Assembly (NCBI RefSeq): GCF_014650115.1
Contig: NZ_BMUI01000001.1
Coordinates: 1 to 64,000 of the forward strand
Reading direction: 5' to 3'
DNA: 64,000 nt
DNA from: Streptomyces olivaceoviridis
Lineage (GTDB): Bacteria; Actinomycetota; Actinomycetes; Streptomycetales; Streptomycetaceae
The number at the start of each line of letters is the position of its first letter. Position 1 is the stretch's first letter. The notes under the pieces were generated by a model. That model was not told where the DNA came from and searched no databases. It was given only the letters and a program-made list of their open reading frames with translations. Shown here piece by piece: positions 42,792-52,113 of this stretch. A program made the translations under genes and the position numbers.

Positions 42792-43916
42792 TCAGATGAC
42801 CGCTCTCGCCAGGTGGGTCGCCAGCCTCGCGCGTGGGGCGCTGTCGGGGGCGCGGCGTTTCGGGTGGACCGTGTTGGCCAGGAGTACGAGGAACGTGTCC
42901 GTCGCCCGGTCCAGGATCAGGGCCGTGCCGGTGAAGCCCGTGTGGCCCGCCGCGCCACGGCCCGCCAGTTCGCCCATGAACCACGGCTGGTCCACGTGGA
43001 AGCCCAGTCCGGGCGGGGTGAACAGCAGCTCCACGAAGTCCGGGCCGAGGATGCGCGCGGGACCGTAGGAGCCGCCCGCGAGCAGGGCGCGGCAGAAGAC
43101 GGCCAGGTCGGGCGCGGTGGAGAAGAGGCCCGCGTGGCCGGCGACCCCGCCGAGCGCCCAGGCGTTCTCGTCGTGGACCACGCCCCGCAGCATCCCCCGG
43201 TCGGCCTTGGCCCACGGCCGCCGCTGGTCCTCGGTGGCCGCGGCGCCGGGGCAGGGCCCGAACGCGGTGGCGGTCATGCCGAGCGGCCGGGTGACGCAGT
43301 CCCGCACGAGGACGTCGAGGCTCCGCCCGGTGACGCGTTCCAGGACGAACTGGAGCAGGAGCATGTTCAGGTCCGAGTACGCGTACCGGCCCACCTCGCC
43401 GGACGGGGCCTCGGCACGCAGCAGGTCGAGACGGGTGGCGTCGTCGGGGCAGTCGTACAGGGGCAGCTCGGGGCGCAGCCCGGAGGTGTGGGTGAGCAGT
43501 TGCCGCACCGTGATGCCGTGCGCGGCGGCGGCGTGGAAGTCGGGCAGGTAGTCGCCGACGCGGGCGTCCATGCCGAGGGTGCCGCGCTCGATCTGCTGCA
43601 CGGCGGCGACGGACGTGAACAGCTTGGTCAGGGACGCCAGGTCGAAGGGGGTGCCGACGGTGGCCGGGACCCGGGCGGCCGGCGGCAGTTCCACGCCGGC
43701 GCCGCTCTCGGGGTCGTGGGCGGCGTAGCGCACGGCCCAGCCCGCGGCCTCGGCCACGGCGATCACGGGTCCGCGGCCGGCCAGGACGACGGCGCCGGGC
43801 GCCCAGGGGCGCTCGCCGGCGGTGAGGGCGTGCACCTCGTCGACCAGGTGCCCGAGTTCGACGGGGTCGAGCCCGGCCCGTTCCGCTGTGCCGGCGCGCA
43901 GTCTCGGTGCGCTCAG
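42792..43916 (-). CDS. Serine hydrolase, class C beta-lactamase family
   Basis: This is a 374-aa protein. The nucleophile motif SLTK occurs in PFDLASLTKLFT, YSDLN is the Tyr motif, and GHTGFTGTAL is the KTG-equivalent (HTG). No signal peptide is seen, so it is probably cytosolic, hydrolysing an ester or peptide. The only start that fits the family N-terminus (xSAPRLRAGTAERAGLDP) is CTG at 43916 inside a CTGA overlap with the MFS stop. GGAGG lies ten bases upstream, and no ATG or GTG is available nearby. Confidence 0.85.
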   Translation of the reverse strand: MSAPRLRAGTAERAGLDPVELGHLVDEVHALTAGERPWAPGAVVLAGRGPVIAVAEAAGWAVRYAAHDPESGAGVELPPAARVPATVGTPFDLASLTKLFTSVAAVQQIERGTLGMDARVGDYLPDFHAAAAHGITVRQLLTHTSGLRPELPLYDCPDDATRLDLLRAEAPSGEVGRYAYSDLNMLLLQFVLERVTGRSLDVLVRDCVTRPLGMTATAFGPCPGAAATEDQRRPWAKADRGMLRGVVHDENAWALGGVAGHAGLFSTAPDLAVFCRALLAGGSYGPARILGPDFVELLFTPPGLGFHVDQPWFMGELAGRGAAGHTGFTGTALILDRATDTFLVLLANTVHPKRRAPDSAPRARLATHLARAVI

Positions 43917-45232
43917 CTCTCGTCTCCCTCCGACCCCGCACGGGTGGTCCCCCGTGTCGCCCAGGGACGGCACATTCCCACGAAGCAGGCCACCGCGACC
44001 AGTGCTCCGGCCAGCTGGACGACGGCCATCGGGACGGCGGTGTGCTCCCCGGCGACGCCGACGAGGGGGGAGGCGATGGCGCCGACGAGGAAGGAGGAGG
44101 TGCCGAGCAGCGCGGAGGCGGAGCCGGCCGCGTGCCTGGTGCGCAGCAGGGCGAGGGTCTGGGCGTTGGGCAGGGTGACGCCCATCGCGGACATCAGGAC
44201 GAAGAGGGCGGCGGCGACGGGGACGAGGCCGGTGTCGCCGAAGACGCCCGTGGCCATCAGCAGCAGGGCGGTCGCGGCGAGCACGATCACCGCCAGGCCG
44301 CCGGCGAGCACCTTGTCCAGGCTGACCCGGCCGACCAGCACCTTGCCGTTGAACTGGCCGGCGGCCACCAGGCCGACGGAGTTGAGGCCGAACAGCAGGC
44401 TGAAGGTCTGCGGGGAGGCGCCGTAGATCTCCTGGACGACGAAGGGGGACGCGCTCACGTAGGCGAACAGCGCGGCGAAGGCGAAGCCGCCGGCGAGCAT
44501 GTAGCCGGTGAAGGGCAGGTCGGCGAGGAGGCCGCGCATCGCCCGCAGGGCCTCGCCGGTTCCGCCGCTGTGCCGTTCGCCCGGCGGCAGGGTCTCCGGC
44601 AGCCGGACCCAGACGAGGGCGGTGAGCGCGGCGCCGACCACCGTGAGCACCACGAAGACGCCCCGCCAGTCCGTCACCCGGAGGATCTGCCCGCCGACGA
44701 GCGGTGCGACGATGGGGGCGGCCCCGGAGATCAGCATGAGGGTGGAGAAGAAGCGGGCCATGGCGACGCCGTCGTAGAGGTCGCGTACGACGGCTCGGGC
44801 GACGACCACGCCGGCCGCGCCGGCGAGGCCCTGGACCAGCCGGAAGGCGATCAGCGTCTCGACGGTGGGCGCGAGGGCGCACAGGGCGGTGGCGAGCAGG
44901 TAGACGACGAGTCCGGCGAGCAGCGGGCGGCGCCGGCCCCAGCGGTCGCTGAGGGGGCCGACGACCAGTTGGCCGAGGGCGAGTCCGGCCATGCAGGCGG
45001 TGAGGGTGAGCTGGACGGTGACGGCGGGGGCGTCGAGCGAGCGGGTGACCTCCGGCAGTGACGGCAGGTACATGTCCATCGCGAGCGGGGTGGTCGCGGT
45101 GAGGCCGCCGAGGAGGAAGGTGACGAGGGGGCCGGTGCGGCGCGGTGCGCGGGCCGGTGACGGTGCGGAGGCGGAGGTGGGGGAGGACCGCTGGTCCTGT
45201 CGCGGTGTCGGTGCCGCCGCGTGGTCCGGCAT
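43913..45232 (-). CDS. Bcr/CflA family MFS drug transporter
   Basis: The 439-aa, 12-helix protein has TATTPLAMDMYLPSLPEVTRSL (Bcr/CflA start), LTACMAGLALGQLVVGPLSDRWGRRRPLLAG (motif A) and RLVQGLAGAAGVVVARAVVRDLYDG (motif B region). It exports drugs such as bicyclomycin or florfenicol analogues in relatives. ATG 45232 follows GGGAGGGG; an ATG eight codons earlier lacks a site. It is translationally coupled to the serine hydrolase, suggesting export and hydrolysis of the same compound. Confidence 0.9.
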   Translation of the reverse strand: MPDHAAAPTPRQDQRSSPTSASAPSPARAPRRTGPLVTFLLGGLTATTPLAMDMYLPSLPEVTRSLDAPAVTVQLTLTACMAGLALGQLVVGPLSDRWGRRRPLLAGLVVYLLATALCALAPTVETLIAFRLVQGLAGAAGVVVARAVVRDLYDGVAMARFFSTLMLISGAAPIVAPLVGGQILRVTDWRGVFVVLTVVGAALTALVWVRLPETLPPGERHSGGTGEALRAMRGLLADLPFTGYMLAGGFAFAALFAYVSASPFVVQEIYGASPQTFSLLFGLNSVGLVAAGQFNGKVLVGRVSLDKVLAGGLAVIVLAATALLLMATGVFGDTGLVPVAAALFVLMSAMGVTLPNAQTLALLRTRHAAGSASALLGTSSFLVGAIASPLVGVAGEHTAVPMAVVQLAGALVAVACFVGMCRPWATRGTTRAGSEGDES

Positions 45233-45248
45233 GTGCCCCTCCCTGTTC

Positions 45249-45300
45249 TCTGACACCGTTCTCTGACATCGGTGTCGCTGACATGACCGGCACCTATGCT
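45249..45300. promoter_or_regulatory. CTGACA triple repeat in a divergent promoter region
   Basis: CTGACA occurs at 45250, 45263 and 45278. ACACCG/CGGTGT also form inverted arms around 13 bases. It lies between the Bcr-type pump and the Gfo/Idh gene and may be a shared operator. Confidence 0.4.
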
Positions 45301-45345
45301 CTCAGCTCGTACACACTGCCGAGGAACAGGCGAGCGAGGGCGGGG

Positions 45346-46377
45346 ATGGCGGGAGAGAGCGTGCGGTGGGGGATCCTGGCGACGGGCGGGATCGCGGCGG
45401 CGTTCGCGGCGGATCTGGTGGATCTGCCGGGCGCGGAGATCGTGGCGGTGGCCTCGCGCCGGCGGGAGTCGGCGGAGGCGTTCGCCGAGCGGTTCGGGGT
45501 GGAGCGGGCGTACGGCGACTGGGAGTCGCTGGCGGCGGACCCGGACGTCGACGTCGTGTACGTCGCCACTCCGCACGCGGCGCACCGGGCGGCGGCCGGG
45601 CTGTGCCTGGAGGCGGGCCGGAACGTGCTGTGCGAGAAGCCGTTCACGCTGAACCTGCGCGAGGCGGAGGAACTCGTCGCGCTGGCGCGGGAGCACGACC
45701 GCTTCCTGATGGAGGCGATGTGGATGTACTGCAATCCGCTGGTCCGGCGGCTGAAGTCGCTGGTGGAGGACGGGGCGATCGGCGAGGTGCGGACCGTGCA
45801 CGCCGACTTCGGCCTGGCCGGCCCCTTCCCGGCCGCGCACCGGCTGCGGGATCGGGCGCTGGGCGGCGGTGCGCTGCTGGACCTGGGCGTGTACCCGGTG
45901 TCGTTCGCGCAGTTGCTGCTGGGCGAGCCGGACGGGGTCGCCGCGAGCGCGGTGCTGTCGCCCGAGGGCGTCGATCTCCAGACGGGCGCGGTGCTGTCCT
46001 GGGAGAGCGGTGCGCTGGCCTCGCTGCACTGCTCGATCGTCGGCGGTACGGCGGTCACCGCGTCGGTCACCGGTTCGCGCGGCCGGATCGACATCCCGTC
46101 CGGCTTCTTCCACCCCGACCGGTTCGTACTGCACCGGGACGGCCGTGACCCCGAGGAGTTCGCCGCCGACCCGGCCGACGGGCCGCGCACCAGCCTGCGG
46201 CACGAGGCGGCGGAGGTCACGCGGGCACTGCGGGCGGGCGAGAAGGAGTCGCCGCTGGTGCCGCTGGAGGGCACGCTCGCGGTGATGCGGACGCTGGACG
46301 CGGTGCGGGAGCGGATCGGGGTGCGCTACCCCGGGGAGGAGACGGCGGGTGACGAGGTGGCCGTCCTCGCCGGGTAA
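45346..46377 (+). CDS. Gfo/Idh/MocA family NAD(P)-dependent oxidoreductase
   Basis: The 343-aa protein has a Rossmann motif ([18 protein letters not shown]), [33 protein letters not shown] with the family's EKP lysine, and [15 protein letters not shown] (catalytic GVY/H region). It oxidises or reduces a sugar or cyclitol; the substrate is unknown. ATG 45346 follows GAGGGCGGGG; GTG 45361 is a possible alternative. It is followed in 56 bases by an SDR gene. Confidence 0.88.
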   Translation: MAGESVRWGILATGGIAAAFAADLVDLPGAEIVAVASRRRESAEAFAERFGVERAYGDWESLAADPDVDVVYVATPHAAHRAAAGLCLEAGRNVLCEKPFTLNLREAEELVALAREHDRFLMEAMWMYCNPLVRRLKSLVEDGAIGEVRTVHADFGLAGPFPAAHRLRDRALGGGALLDLGVYPVSFAQLLLGEPDGVAASAVLSPEGVDLQTGAVLSWESGALASLHCSIVGGTAVTASVTGSRGRIDIPSGFFHPDRFVLHRDGRDPEEFAADPADGPRTSLRHEAAEVTRALRAGEKESPLVPLEGTLAVMRTLDAVRERIGVRYPGEETAGDEVAVLAG

Positions 46378-46381
46378 CCGT

Positions 46382-46411
46382 ATGGCGGACACTGGATTCC
46401 GCATGGCGGAC
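46382..46411 (+). promoter_or_regulatory. Direct-repeat operator before the SDR gene
   Basis: ATGGCGGAC occurs at 46382 and 46403, 21 bp (two helical turns) apart. The second is part of the palindrome TTCCGCATGGCGGA (arms TCCGC/GCGGA). The shape recalls IclR-family sites, but no IclR gene is in the window. Confidence 0.5.
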
Positions 46412-46433
46412 TTCCCGCCTACGCTGCGGAACC

Positions 46434-47192
46434 ATGACTGACACGCAATCGAACATCGCGGTGGTGACCGGGGCCGGCTCCGGCATCGGGCGGGCCGTCG
46501 CCGTGGAACTGCTGCGCGCGGGCTGGTCGGTGGCGCTGGCCGGCCGGCGCGCGGAGCCGCTGACTCAGACGGCGGCACTGGCGCCGGGGGCGGCCTCGCT
46601 CGCCGTACCCACCGACGTGTCACGGCCCGAGGACGTCGAGGCGCTGTTCACGGCGACCGTGGAGCGGTTCGGCCGGGTGGACCTGCTGTTCAACAACGCG
46701 GGGACCTTCGGGCCCGGCGGGGTCCCGGTCGAGGAACTGCCCTACGACGCCTGGCGGCACGTGGTGGACACCAACCTCAACGGCGCGTTCCTGTGCGCCC
46801 AGGCGGCCTACCGGCGGATGAAGGAGCAGGACCCGCAGGGCGGCCGGATCATCAACAACGGCTCGATCTCGGCCCACACGCCCCGTCCGCGGTCGGTCGC
46901 CTACACCGCGACCAAGCACGCGCTGACCGGCCTGACCAAGTCGCTCTCCCTGGACGGGCGGCCGTACCGCATCGCGGTCGGGCAGATCGACATCGGCAAC
47001 GCGGCGACGGACATGACGGCCCGGATGGGGACGGGCGCGCTCCAGGCGAACGGGGAGGTGGTCCCGGAGCCGGTGATGGACGTGGCCGATGTGGCGCGCA
47101 CGGTACGGCACATGGCGGAGCTGCCGCTGGAGGCGAACGTGCAGTTCGCGACGGTGCTGGCGACGGCGATGCCGTACATCGGGCGGGGCTGA
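46434..47192 (+). CDS. Short-chain dehydrogenase/reductase (SDR)
   Basis: This is a 252-aa classical [18 protein letters not shown] binds NAD(P), NNAGTF and NGS stabilise the fold, and the catalytic Ser-Tyr-Lys appears as [31 protein letters not shown] after strand 2 suggests NADP preference. It follows the Gfo/Idh gene, but the operator between them suggests separate control. The 315-base gap after it (47193-47507) has only CTCAAC/GTTGAG inverted arms near 47263 and a 15-bp duplicate of the dacA tail. Confidence 0.9.
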   Translation: MTDTQSNIAVVTGAGSGIGRAVAVELLRAGWSVALAGRRAEPLTQTAALAPGAASLAVPTDVSRPEDVEALFTATVERFGRVDLLFNNAGTFGPGGVPVEELPYDAWRHVVDTNLNGAFLCAQAAYRRMKEQDPQGGRIINNGSISAHTPRPRSVAYTATKHALTGLTKSLSLDGRPYRIAVGQIDIGNAATDMTARMGTGALQANGEVVPEPVMDVADVARTVRHMAELPLEANVQFATVLATAMPYIGRG

Positions 47193-47507
47193 GGCGCGCT
47201 TCGGCCGCTCCCGCAAACGGAATTTGAACATCCGCGCTATTGCGGTCCAACGGTGACATGTGCTCAACTTTTCTCCACCAGAGCTTCACAGTTGAGACAC
47301 AGAGGTTCCGCGGCCACTGCGAGGGGGGAGGCGGCGGCCGTTCCATCGGACGGGAGTTGGGGGTGGACCTCGCGGCGGGCCGCGGGGTACACACCGGCCG
47401 CTGGAACGACCGCCGCCACATAGCGCCGTGCGGCGGGATCGGTGGCAGGGCAGGCGGTACGACCGCTCAGCGCCGGTACGGTGAGACCACCCGCGCCGGC
47501 ACTCCGC

Positions 47508-48707
47508 TCAGCGCCGGTGCCCGCCCCTCGGCTCCGCTCCGTCGGCCGCCGGTGCCCCCGCCGTCCGTGCCCGGCGCCTGCGCAGGGTCCAGGCTCCCGC
47601 TCCCAGCAGCGCGAGCGCCCCGGCGGCGCCCTCCGCGATCCGCCACGCCGAGCCGCCGGACGCCGAGCCGGGTACGCCGGCCGCCGCCTGCACCGTCTTC
47701 GGCGTGGGCGCCGGGGTCGCGCTCGCCCCGCCCTCGCTGAGCGGTTCGACCAGCAGGCCCACCGGCTGGGCCGAACGCCCGTGGGTGAAGCCCCAGTCGA
47801 GGAGCGCGGCGGTGTGCTCGTAGACGGCGTTGCCGCCCGCGTCGGGATGCATCACGGTGACCAGCAGGGTGCGCCCGCCCCGGGTGGCCGCGCCGGTGAA
47901 GGTGTTCCCGGCGTGGCTGGTGTAGCCGTTCTTGACACCGATCAGCCCGTCGTAGGTCTTCAGACCCCATGCCCCGGTGAGCAGACGGTCGGTGTTCTGG
48001 ATCTGGAAGGTCTTCTTCCCGCCGGCCGGGAAGTCGGCGGTCCGCGTGCCGCAGTAGGCGCGGAAACCGGGGTCCTTCAGGCCGTGACGGGCGAAGAGCG
48101 TGAGGTCGTACGCCGAGGAGAGCTGCCCCTTGTGGTCGAAGCCGTCCGGGCTGACCACATGGGTGTCCAGGGCCTGGAGGTCCGCGGCCTTGGCCTGCAT
48201 CTCGGCGACGGTCTTCGCGATGCCCCCGTTCATGTGGGACAGCACGTGCACGGCGTCGTTCCCCGAGCGCAGGAACACGCCCTGCCACAGCTGCTCGACG
48301 GTGTAGGTGAGGCCGGGCTTGATGCCGACGAGGCTGGAGCCGGCCGGGATGTCGGCGAGGTCGGCGTCGGTGACCCTGTACCGCTCGGCGCGGTCGAACT
48401 TCTTCAGCACGGTGTCCGCGAACAGCATCTTCAGCGTGGACGCGGGCGCGAGCCGCCGGTGTGCGTCGAACGAGGCGAGCACCTCCCCGCTCTCGCAGTC
48501 GGCGACCAGCCAGGAGTGGGCGGTGAGCTTCTTGGGCAGCCCGGTGGCGCCGCGCACCTGGACGCCGGCGCGGGCGAGCCGCTCGCCGCCGACGACGGTC
48601 GCCGCGGCGGCGGAGGTGGCCGTGGACAGGGGAAGGGCGGCGGCCGTCAGCCCGAGGACGGCACGCCGGCTGAGCCGGGAACATTCACGCACCCGGGGAC
48701 CGTACAC
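47508..48707 (-). CDS. D-alanyl-D-alanine carboxypeptidase, penicillin-binding protein 5/DacA type
   Basis: The 399-aa cell-wall enzyme has a twin-arginine-like leader (RLSRRAVLGLTAAALPL). The catalytic domain has STLK (Ser-x-x-Lys), SGND (SxN) and KNGYTSHAGN in place of KTG. A C-terminal helix (GALALLGAGAWTLRRRRAR) anchors it. It trims the last D-Ala from peptidoglycan stem peptides. The start is GTG 48707; GTG 48692 is possible. CCGCTCAGCGCCGGT at its stop (47504-47518) is repeated at 47463-47477. Confidence 0.9.
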   Translation of the reverse strand: MYGPRVRECSRLSRRAVLGLTAAALPLSTATSAAAATVVGGERLARAGVQVRGATGLPKKLTAHSWLVADCESGEVLASFDAHRRLAPASTLKMLFADTVLKKFDRAERYRVTDADLADIPAGSSLVGIKPGLTYTVEQLWQGVFLRSGNDAVHVLSHMNGGIAKTVAEMQAKAADLQALDTHVVSPDGFDHKGQLSSAYDLTLFARHGLKDPGFRAYCGTRTADFPAGGKKTFQIQNTDRLLTGAWGLKTYDGLIGVKNGYTSHAGNTFTGAATRGGRTLLVTVMHPDAGGNAVYEHTAALLDWGFTHGRSAQPVGLLVEPLSEGGASATPAPTPKTVQAAAGVPGSASGGSAWRIAEGAAGALALLGAGAWTLRRRRARTAGAPAADGAEPRGGHRR

Positions 48708-48830
48708 CGCGTCGAGCAGGGACTTCGCGAACTGGTGGCCGAGACGGCACGGAATTTGCCGCGTTATGAAAATCCGATGAAGTACCCCGGTTCCCCGGCC
48801 CTTACACCTCTCTTACACCCCTCCTACCGC

Positions 48831-49811
48831 TCACCTGCCGAGCAGACGGTCGATCTCCGCCGACTGTGCCGCGGTGAGGGGCCCCTGCGCGAGCGCCCCG
48901 GCGTTCTCCTCGGTCTGGGCGACGGTCCGGAAACCGGGGATGGGCACGGTGCGCGGGCTGCGGGCCCACAGCCAGGCGAGGGCGCCCTGGGCGAGGCTGC
49001 GGCCGTCGCTGGTGAGGAGGGAGCGGACCGCGTCGGTCCGGGCCAGCCACTCGGGATCGGCGCCGGAGCCGTCGTCCGCGTACCCCGGGAGCCAGGCCGG
49101 CGGCCGGCTCCGGATGTCCCCGGCCTCCAGCGACCCGCCGCGCCGCCCGGCGAGCAGTCCCATGGCGAGCGGGCTGCGGTTGACGCTCGCCAGCTCCAGC
49201 CGCTCGCACAGGGCCACGAGTTCCGGTGCGTCCTGGAGGACGTTGAGGGTGTGCTGTACGGCCGCGCAGTGCGGGCCCTCGGCGAAGACGGCGGCCCGCG
49301 CGGGGTCGTCGGTGCTCCAGCCGTAGGCGCGGACGAGCCCTTCGCCGACGAACTCCTCGCAGGCGTCGCGCAGTTCGGCGGCCCGTGCCGGGTCGGCGTC
49401 GGAGATGTGGAGCTGGTAGAGGTCGACGCGGTCGGTGCCGAGGCGGCGCAGGGAGGCGGTGAGGGCCCGGCGGGCGTACTCCGGGGTGGCGTCGGTGCCG
49501 GTGAGGGTACGGGTGTCCGCGTCGAAGACGTTGCCCCACTTGGTGGCGAGGACGACGTCGTCCCGCCGCTTGCCGAGGGCCTTGCCGAGGATCTCCTCGC
49601 TGTGCCCGGTGCCGTAGGAGTCGGCGGTGTCGAAGAAGGTGACGCCGAGGTCCAGCGCCCGGCGGACGGCCCGTACGGACTCGTCGTCGTCCACCTTCCC
49701 CCAGCCGACGGGCTGCCCGTCGGCGGTCTGGTGCTCACCCCCGATGGCCCAGCACCCGAAACCGAGCGCGCTCACCTCGATGCCGCTGCGTCCCAGCGTT
49801 CGTGTCGTCAT
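48831..49811 (-). CDS. Aldo/keto reductase
   Basis: The 326-aa TIM-barrel oxidoreductase begins MTTRTLGRSGIEVSALGFGCWAIGG. Catalytic Asp and Tyr are in FFDTADSYGTGHSEEILGKAL, Lys in VLATKWGN, and His in DLYQLHISD. NADPH contacts come from PIPGFRTVAQTEEN. It reduces an aldehyde or ketone of unknown identity. Start ATG 49811 matches the family N-terminus; an in-frame start 12 codons earlier is unlikely. Confidence 0.9.
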   Translation of the reverse strand: MTTRTLGRSGIEVSALGFGCWAIGGEHQTADGQPVGWGKVDDDESVRAVRRALDLGVTFFDTADSYGTGHSEEILGKALGKRRDDVVLATKWGNVFDADTRTLTGTDATPEYARRALTASLRRLGTDRVDLYQLHISDADPARAAELRDACEEFVGEGLVRAYGWSTDDPARAAVFAEGPHCAAVQHTLNVLQDAPELVALCERLELASVNRSPLAMGLLAGRRGGSLEAGDIRSRPPAWLPGYADDGSGADPEWLARTDAVRSLLTSDGRSLAQGALAWLWARSPRTVPIPGFRTVAQTEENAGALAQGPLTAAQSAEIDRLLGR

Positions 49812-49897
49812 GGGCGGGACGGTAGGGGTTGGAGCGCACGCGAACACAAGCCCACGGGGGCGTCGTCACGTGTGCGTCTCCTCAAGCCCGGGTCTTC

Positions 49898-50224
49898 CTA
49901 CGCCTGCCCGGTCTCGAACCGCGAGATCCGCCCGTCGTCCTCGACGGTGAAGCTCCACCGGGTGCGCATCTCGCCCCAGGTGTCGTTGCGGTAGCGGGCG
50001 AGCAGGGTCCGGCCGCCGGCGGACTCGTTGTCGACCTCCATGTGGCCGTGGGAGGAGAAGATCTCCCGGTCGATCCAGTCGGCGAGGTCCCGGTCGGAGC
50101 CGTCGTCGGCCATGGTCGCCCCGGGCGTGAGCAGGGCCATGAAGCCCTCGCGGTCGTGGGCGTTGACGGCGTGGACGAAGGCCCGGACCACGGGGTCGCT
50201 GAGCTTGGCCGGCTGAATCGTCAT
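49898..50224 (-). CDS. NTF2/SnoaL-like small protein
   Basis: This is a 108-aa single-domain protein: VVRAFVHAVNAHDREGFMALLTPGATMADDGSDRDLADWIDREIF, then GRTLLARYRNDTWGEMRTRWSFTVEDDGRISRFETGQA. This is the cone-shaped NTF2-like fold used by SnoaL-type enzymes and lumazine-binding-like proteins. A ligand-binding or isomerase role is possible, but no catalytic residues can be assigned. It is divergent from the DoxX gene. Confidence 0.8.
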   Translation of the reverse strand: MTIQPAKLSDPVVRAFVHAVNAHDREGFMALLTPGATMADDGSDRDLADWIDREIFSSHGHMEVDNESAGGRTLLARYRNDTWGEMRTRWSFTVEDDGRISRFETGQA

Positions 50225-50353
50225 GGCGTCAGGCTCACACCGCGCCGGCGGGCCCGCCACCCGAACGGCAGCCAGGACGGGCCGGACCGCGTCGGCGGTG
50301 CGAGGGTGGGAACGCGGGAGGGGACGTGTCCGCCTGTCTGCTGGGGAGTCACC

Positions 50354-50899
<546 letters not shown>

Positions 50900-51049
50900 G
50901 CCAGCGGTCGTCCTTCGAGGGGGAGCCAACGGGCGTCCTGCGGGGCGGCGGGCGGCGCCTGCCTCTCCGGTCATGCTCGGGGCCTGGCGACCGGCGCCGG
51001 GGCCGGCTGTCTCTGGACGGCAGGAGGCATTCATGATCGGGTCGGGGCC

Positions 51050-51427
51050 ATGACCTCCTTGATCCGCCATGTCACCATCGACTCTGCTGATCCCTACGAC
51101 CTTGCGCGTTTCTGGGCCGAGGTTCTGGACGGCTCTCTCGCCGAGGACGACTTTCCAGGAGATCCGGAAGCCGTGGTCACATCCGCCACGGCCACCTTGC
51201 TGTTCGTCCGGGTCGATGACCGCAAGAGCGTGAAGAACCGCGTGCACGTGGATCTCCAGCCTCAGGACCTCACCCGGGACGAAGAGGTCGAGCGGCTGCT
51301 CTCGCTCGGTGCCACGCTGGAGAGCGACCACCGAAGGCCCGACGGAACGGGGTGGGTGACGCTGCACGACCCCGAAGGCAATGAGTTCTGCGTGGAACGC
51401 AGCGCGGCGGAGCGGGCGAACGGCTGA
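51050..51427 (+). CDS. Glyoxalase/VOC-domain protein
   Basis: This is a 125-aa VOC half-barrel protein: IRHVTIDSADPYDLARFWAEVLD, KNRVHVDLQPQDLTRDEEVERLLSLGATL, and WVTLHDPEGNEFCVERS, the usual glyoxalase_6 pattern. It may bind metal and a small ligand, possibly conferring resistance to a toxin or drug. Its GC is lower than its neighbours'. It ends where the rearranged region begins. Confidence 0.85.
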   Translation: MTSLIRHVTIDSADPYDLARFWAEVLDGSLAEDDFPGDPEAVVTSATATLLFVRVDDRKSVKNRVHVDLQPQDLTRDEEVERLLSLGATLESDHRRPDGTGWVTLHDPEGNEFCVERSAAERANG

Positions 51428-51499
51428 CGGTCTGTCGGTCTGTCGGTCGGACGAGCGGCCTGTCGTTCGGTCTGCGGCCTGTCGTTCGGTCGAGCGGCA

Positions 51500-51640
51500 C
51501 TGCCGCCGAGCGTCGGCGGGCCGCGCCGGCTGCGCCACCTGGACCTGCGCAACAACCAGCTCGACGAACTCCCGCACCCAATCGGCAGGTTGACCGTGCG
51601 GACCCATCTCGACCTGCGCGGCTGCGCCGTGCTGACCTGA
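51500..51640 (+). pseudogene. Leucine-rich-repeat protein remnant
   Basis: Without a start codon, the frame reads LPPSVGGPRRLRHLDLRNNQLDELP, then HPIGRLT and THLDLRGCAVLT before a TGA. These are two leucine-rich repeats, the C-terminal end of a larger gene whose front is missing. Upstream (51425-51498) are repeats of ggcctgtcgttcggtc. Recombination probably removed the rest. Confidence 0.75.
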
Positions 51641-51655
51641 CACGGCACTCCCTCG

Positions 51656-51734
51656 ACGCTTGAAGGCGTCTCCCCCGCTTGAAGGGGCCTCTCCCGCTTG
51701 AAGGGGTCTCTCCTGCCTGAAGGGGCCTCCCCGA
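51656..51734. repeat. Four 19-bp tandem repeats
   Basis: A unit close to GCTTGAAGGGGCCTCTCCC starts at 51658, 51677, 51696 and 51715, exactly 19 bp apart. The copies differ at a few positions. There are no spacers, so this is not a CRISPR array. The remaining gap to 51936 shows nothing else I can identify. Confidence 0.85.
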
Positions 51735-51936
51735 GGGCGGCGAACGCACTGATGACTTTCAGCCATCTTTGAGCTCCTGTCGCTTCCGCCCCGTGCGGCA
51801 CAGCCCGTCTCCCGTCCGGCCACGGCCCGACCGCGCACCCTCCACGGGCGTCGCGGGAGAGCCCGCGGAGCCCTTGTCGCGCCTGGACGCAGAGCCCCGT
51901 TTCCGCTCGCTGTCCGAACAACTAACGCACCCCGGG

Positions 51937-51984
51937 ACACTACATCTGGGGTCCATTGCGACGCGAGACACAAGATGTATGCTC
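51937..51984 (+). promoter_or_regulatory. Tandem NrdR boxes on the promoter of truncated nrdA
   Basis: ACACTACATCTGGGGT (51937-51952) and ACACAAGATGTATGCT (51968-51983) resemble the NrdR consensus and lie 31 bp (three helical turns) apart, the usual tandem arrangement. TTGCGA (51956) and TATGCT (51978) with 16 bases between form a -35/-10 pair overlapped by the boxes. Bases 51985-52113 would be leader; no cobalamin riboswitch motif was seen in them. Confidence 0.7.
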
Positions 51985-52113
51985 CCACCTGATTTCGGCG
52001 ACACCTGAGACGCCCACGGCACAGCGGGCCCCTCGGGCACTGGCGTCTGCCTTTCCACGCCTTGCCACCCCTGTGTCCCGGGCCCCGCCCTCCACCCAAC
52101 GAGGGAGCACCAC

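Noticed and set aside
47263..47296. CTCAAC/GTTGAG inverted arms as a terminator or small RNA
   Set aside because: Only six paired bases around a 22-base loop; too weak to call.
51656..51734. CRISPR-like array
   Set aside because: Repeats are 19 bp and directly adjacent with no spacers, and no cas genes are in the window.
51985..52113. Cobalamin riboswitch before nrdA
   Set aside because: No B12-box or the conserved core was found, and the leader is too short.
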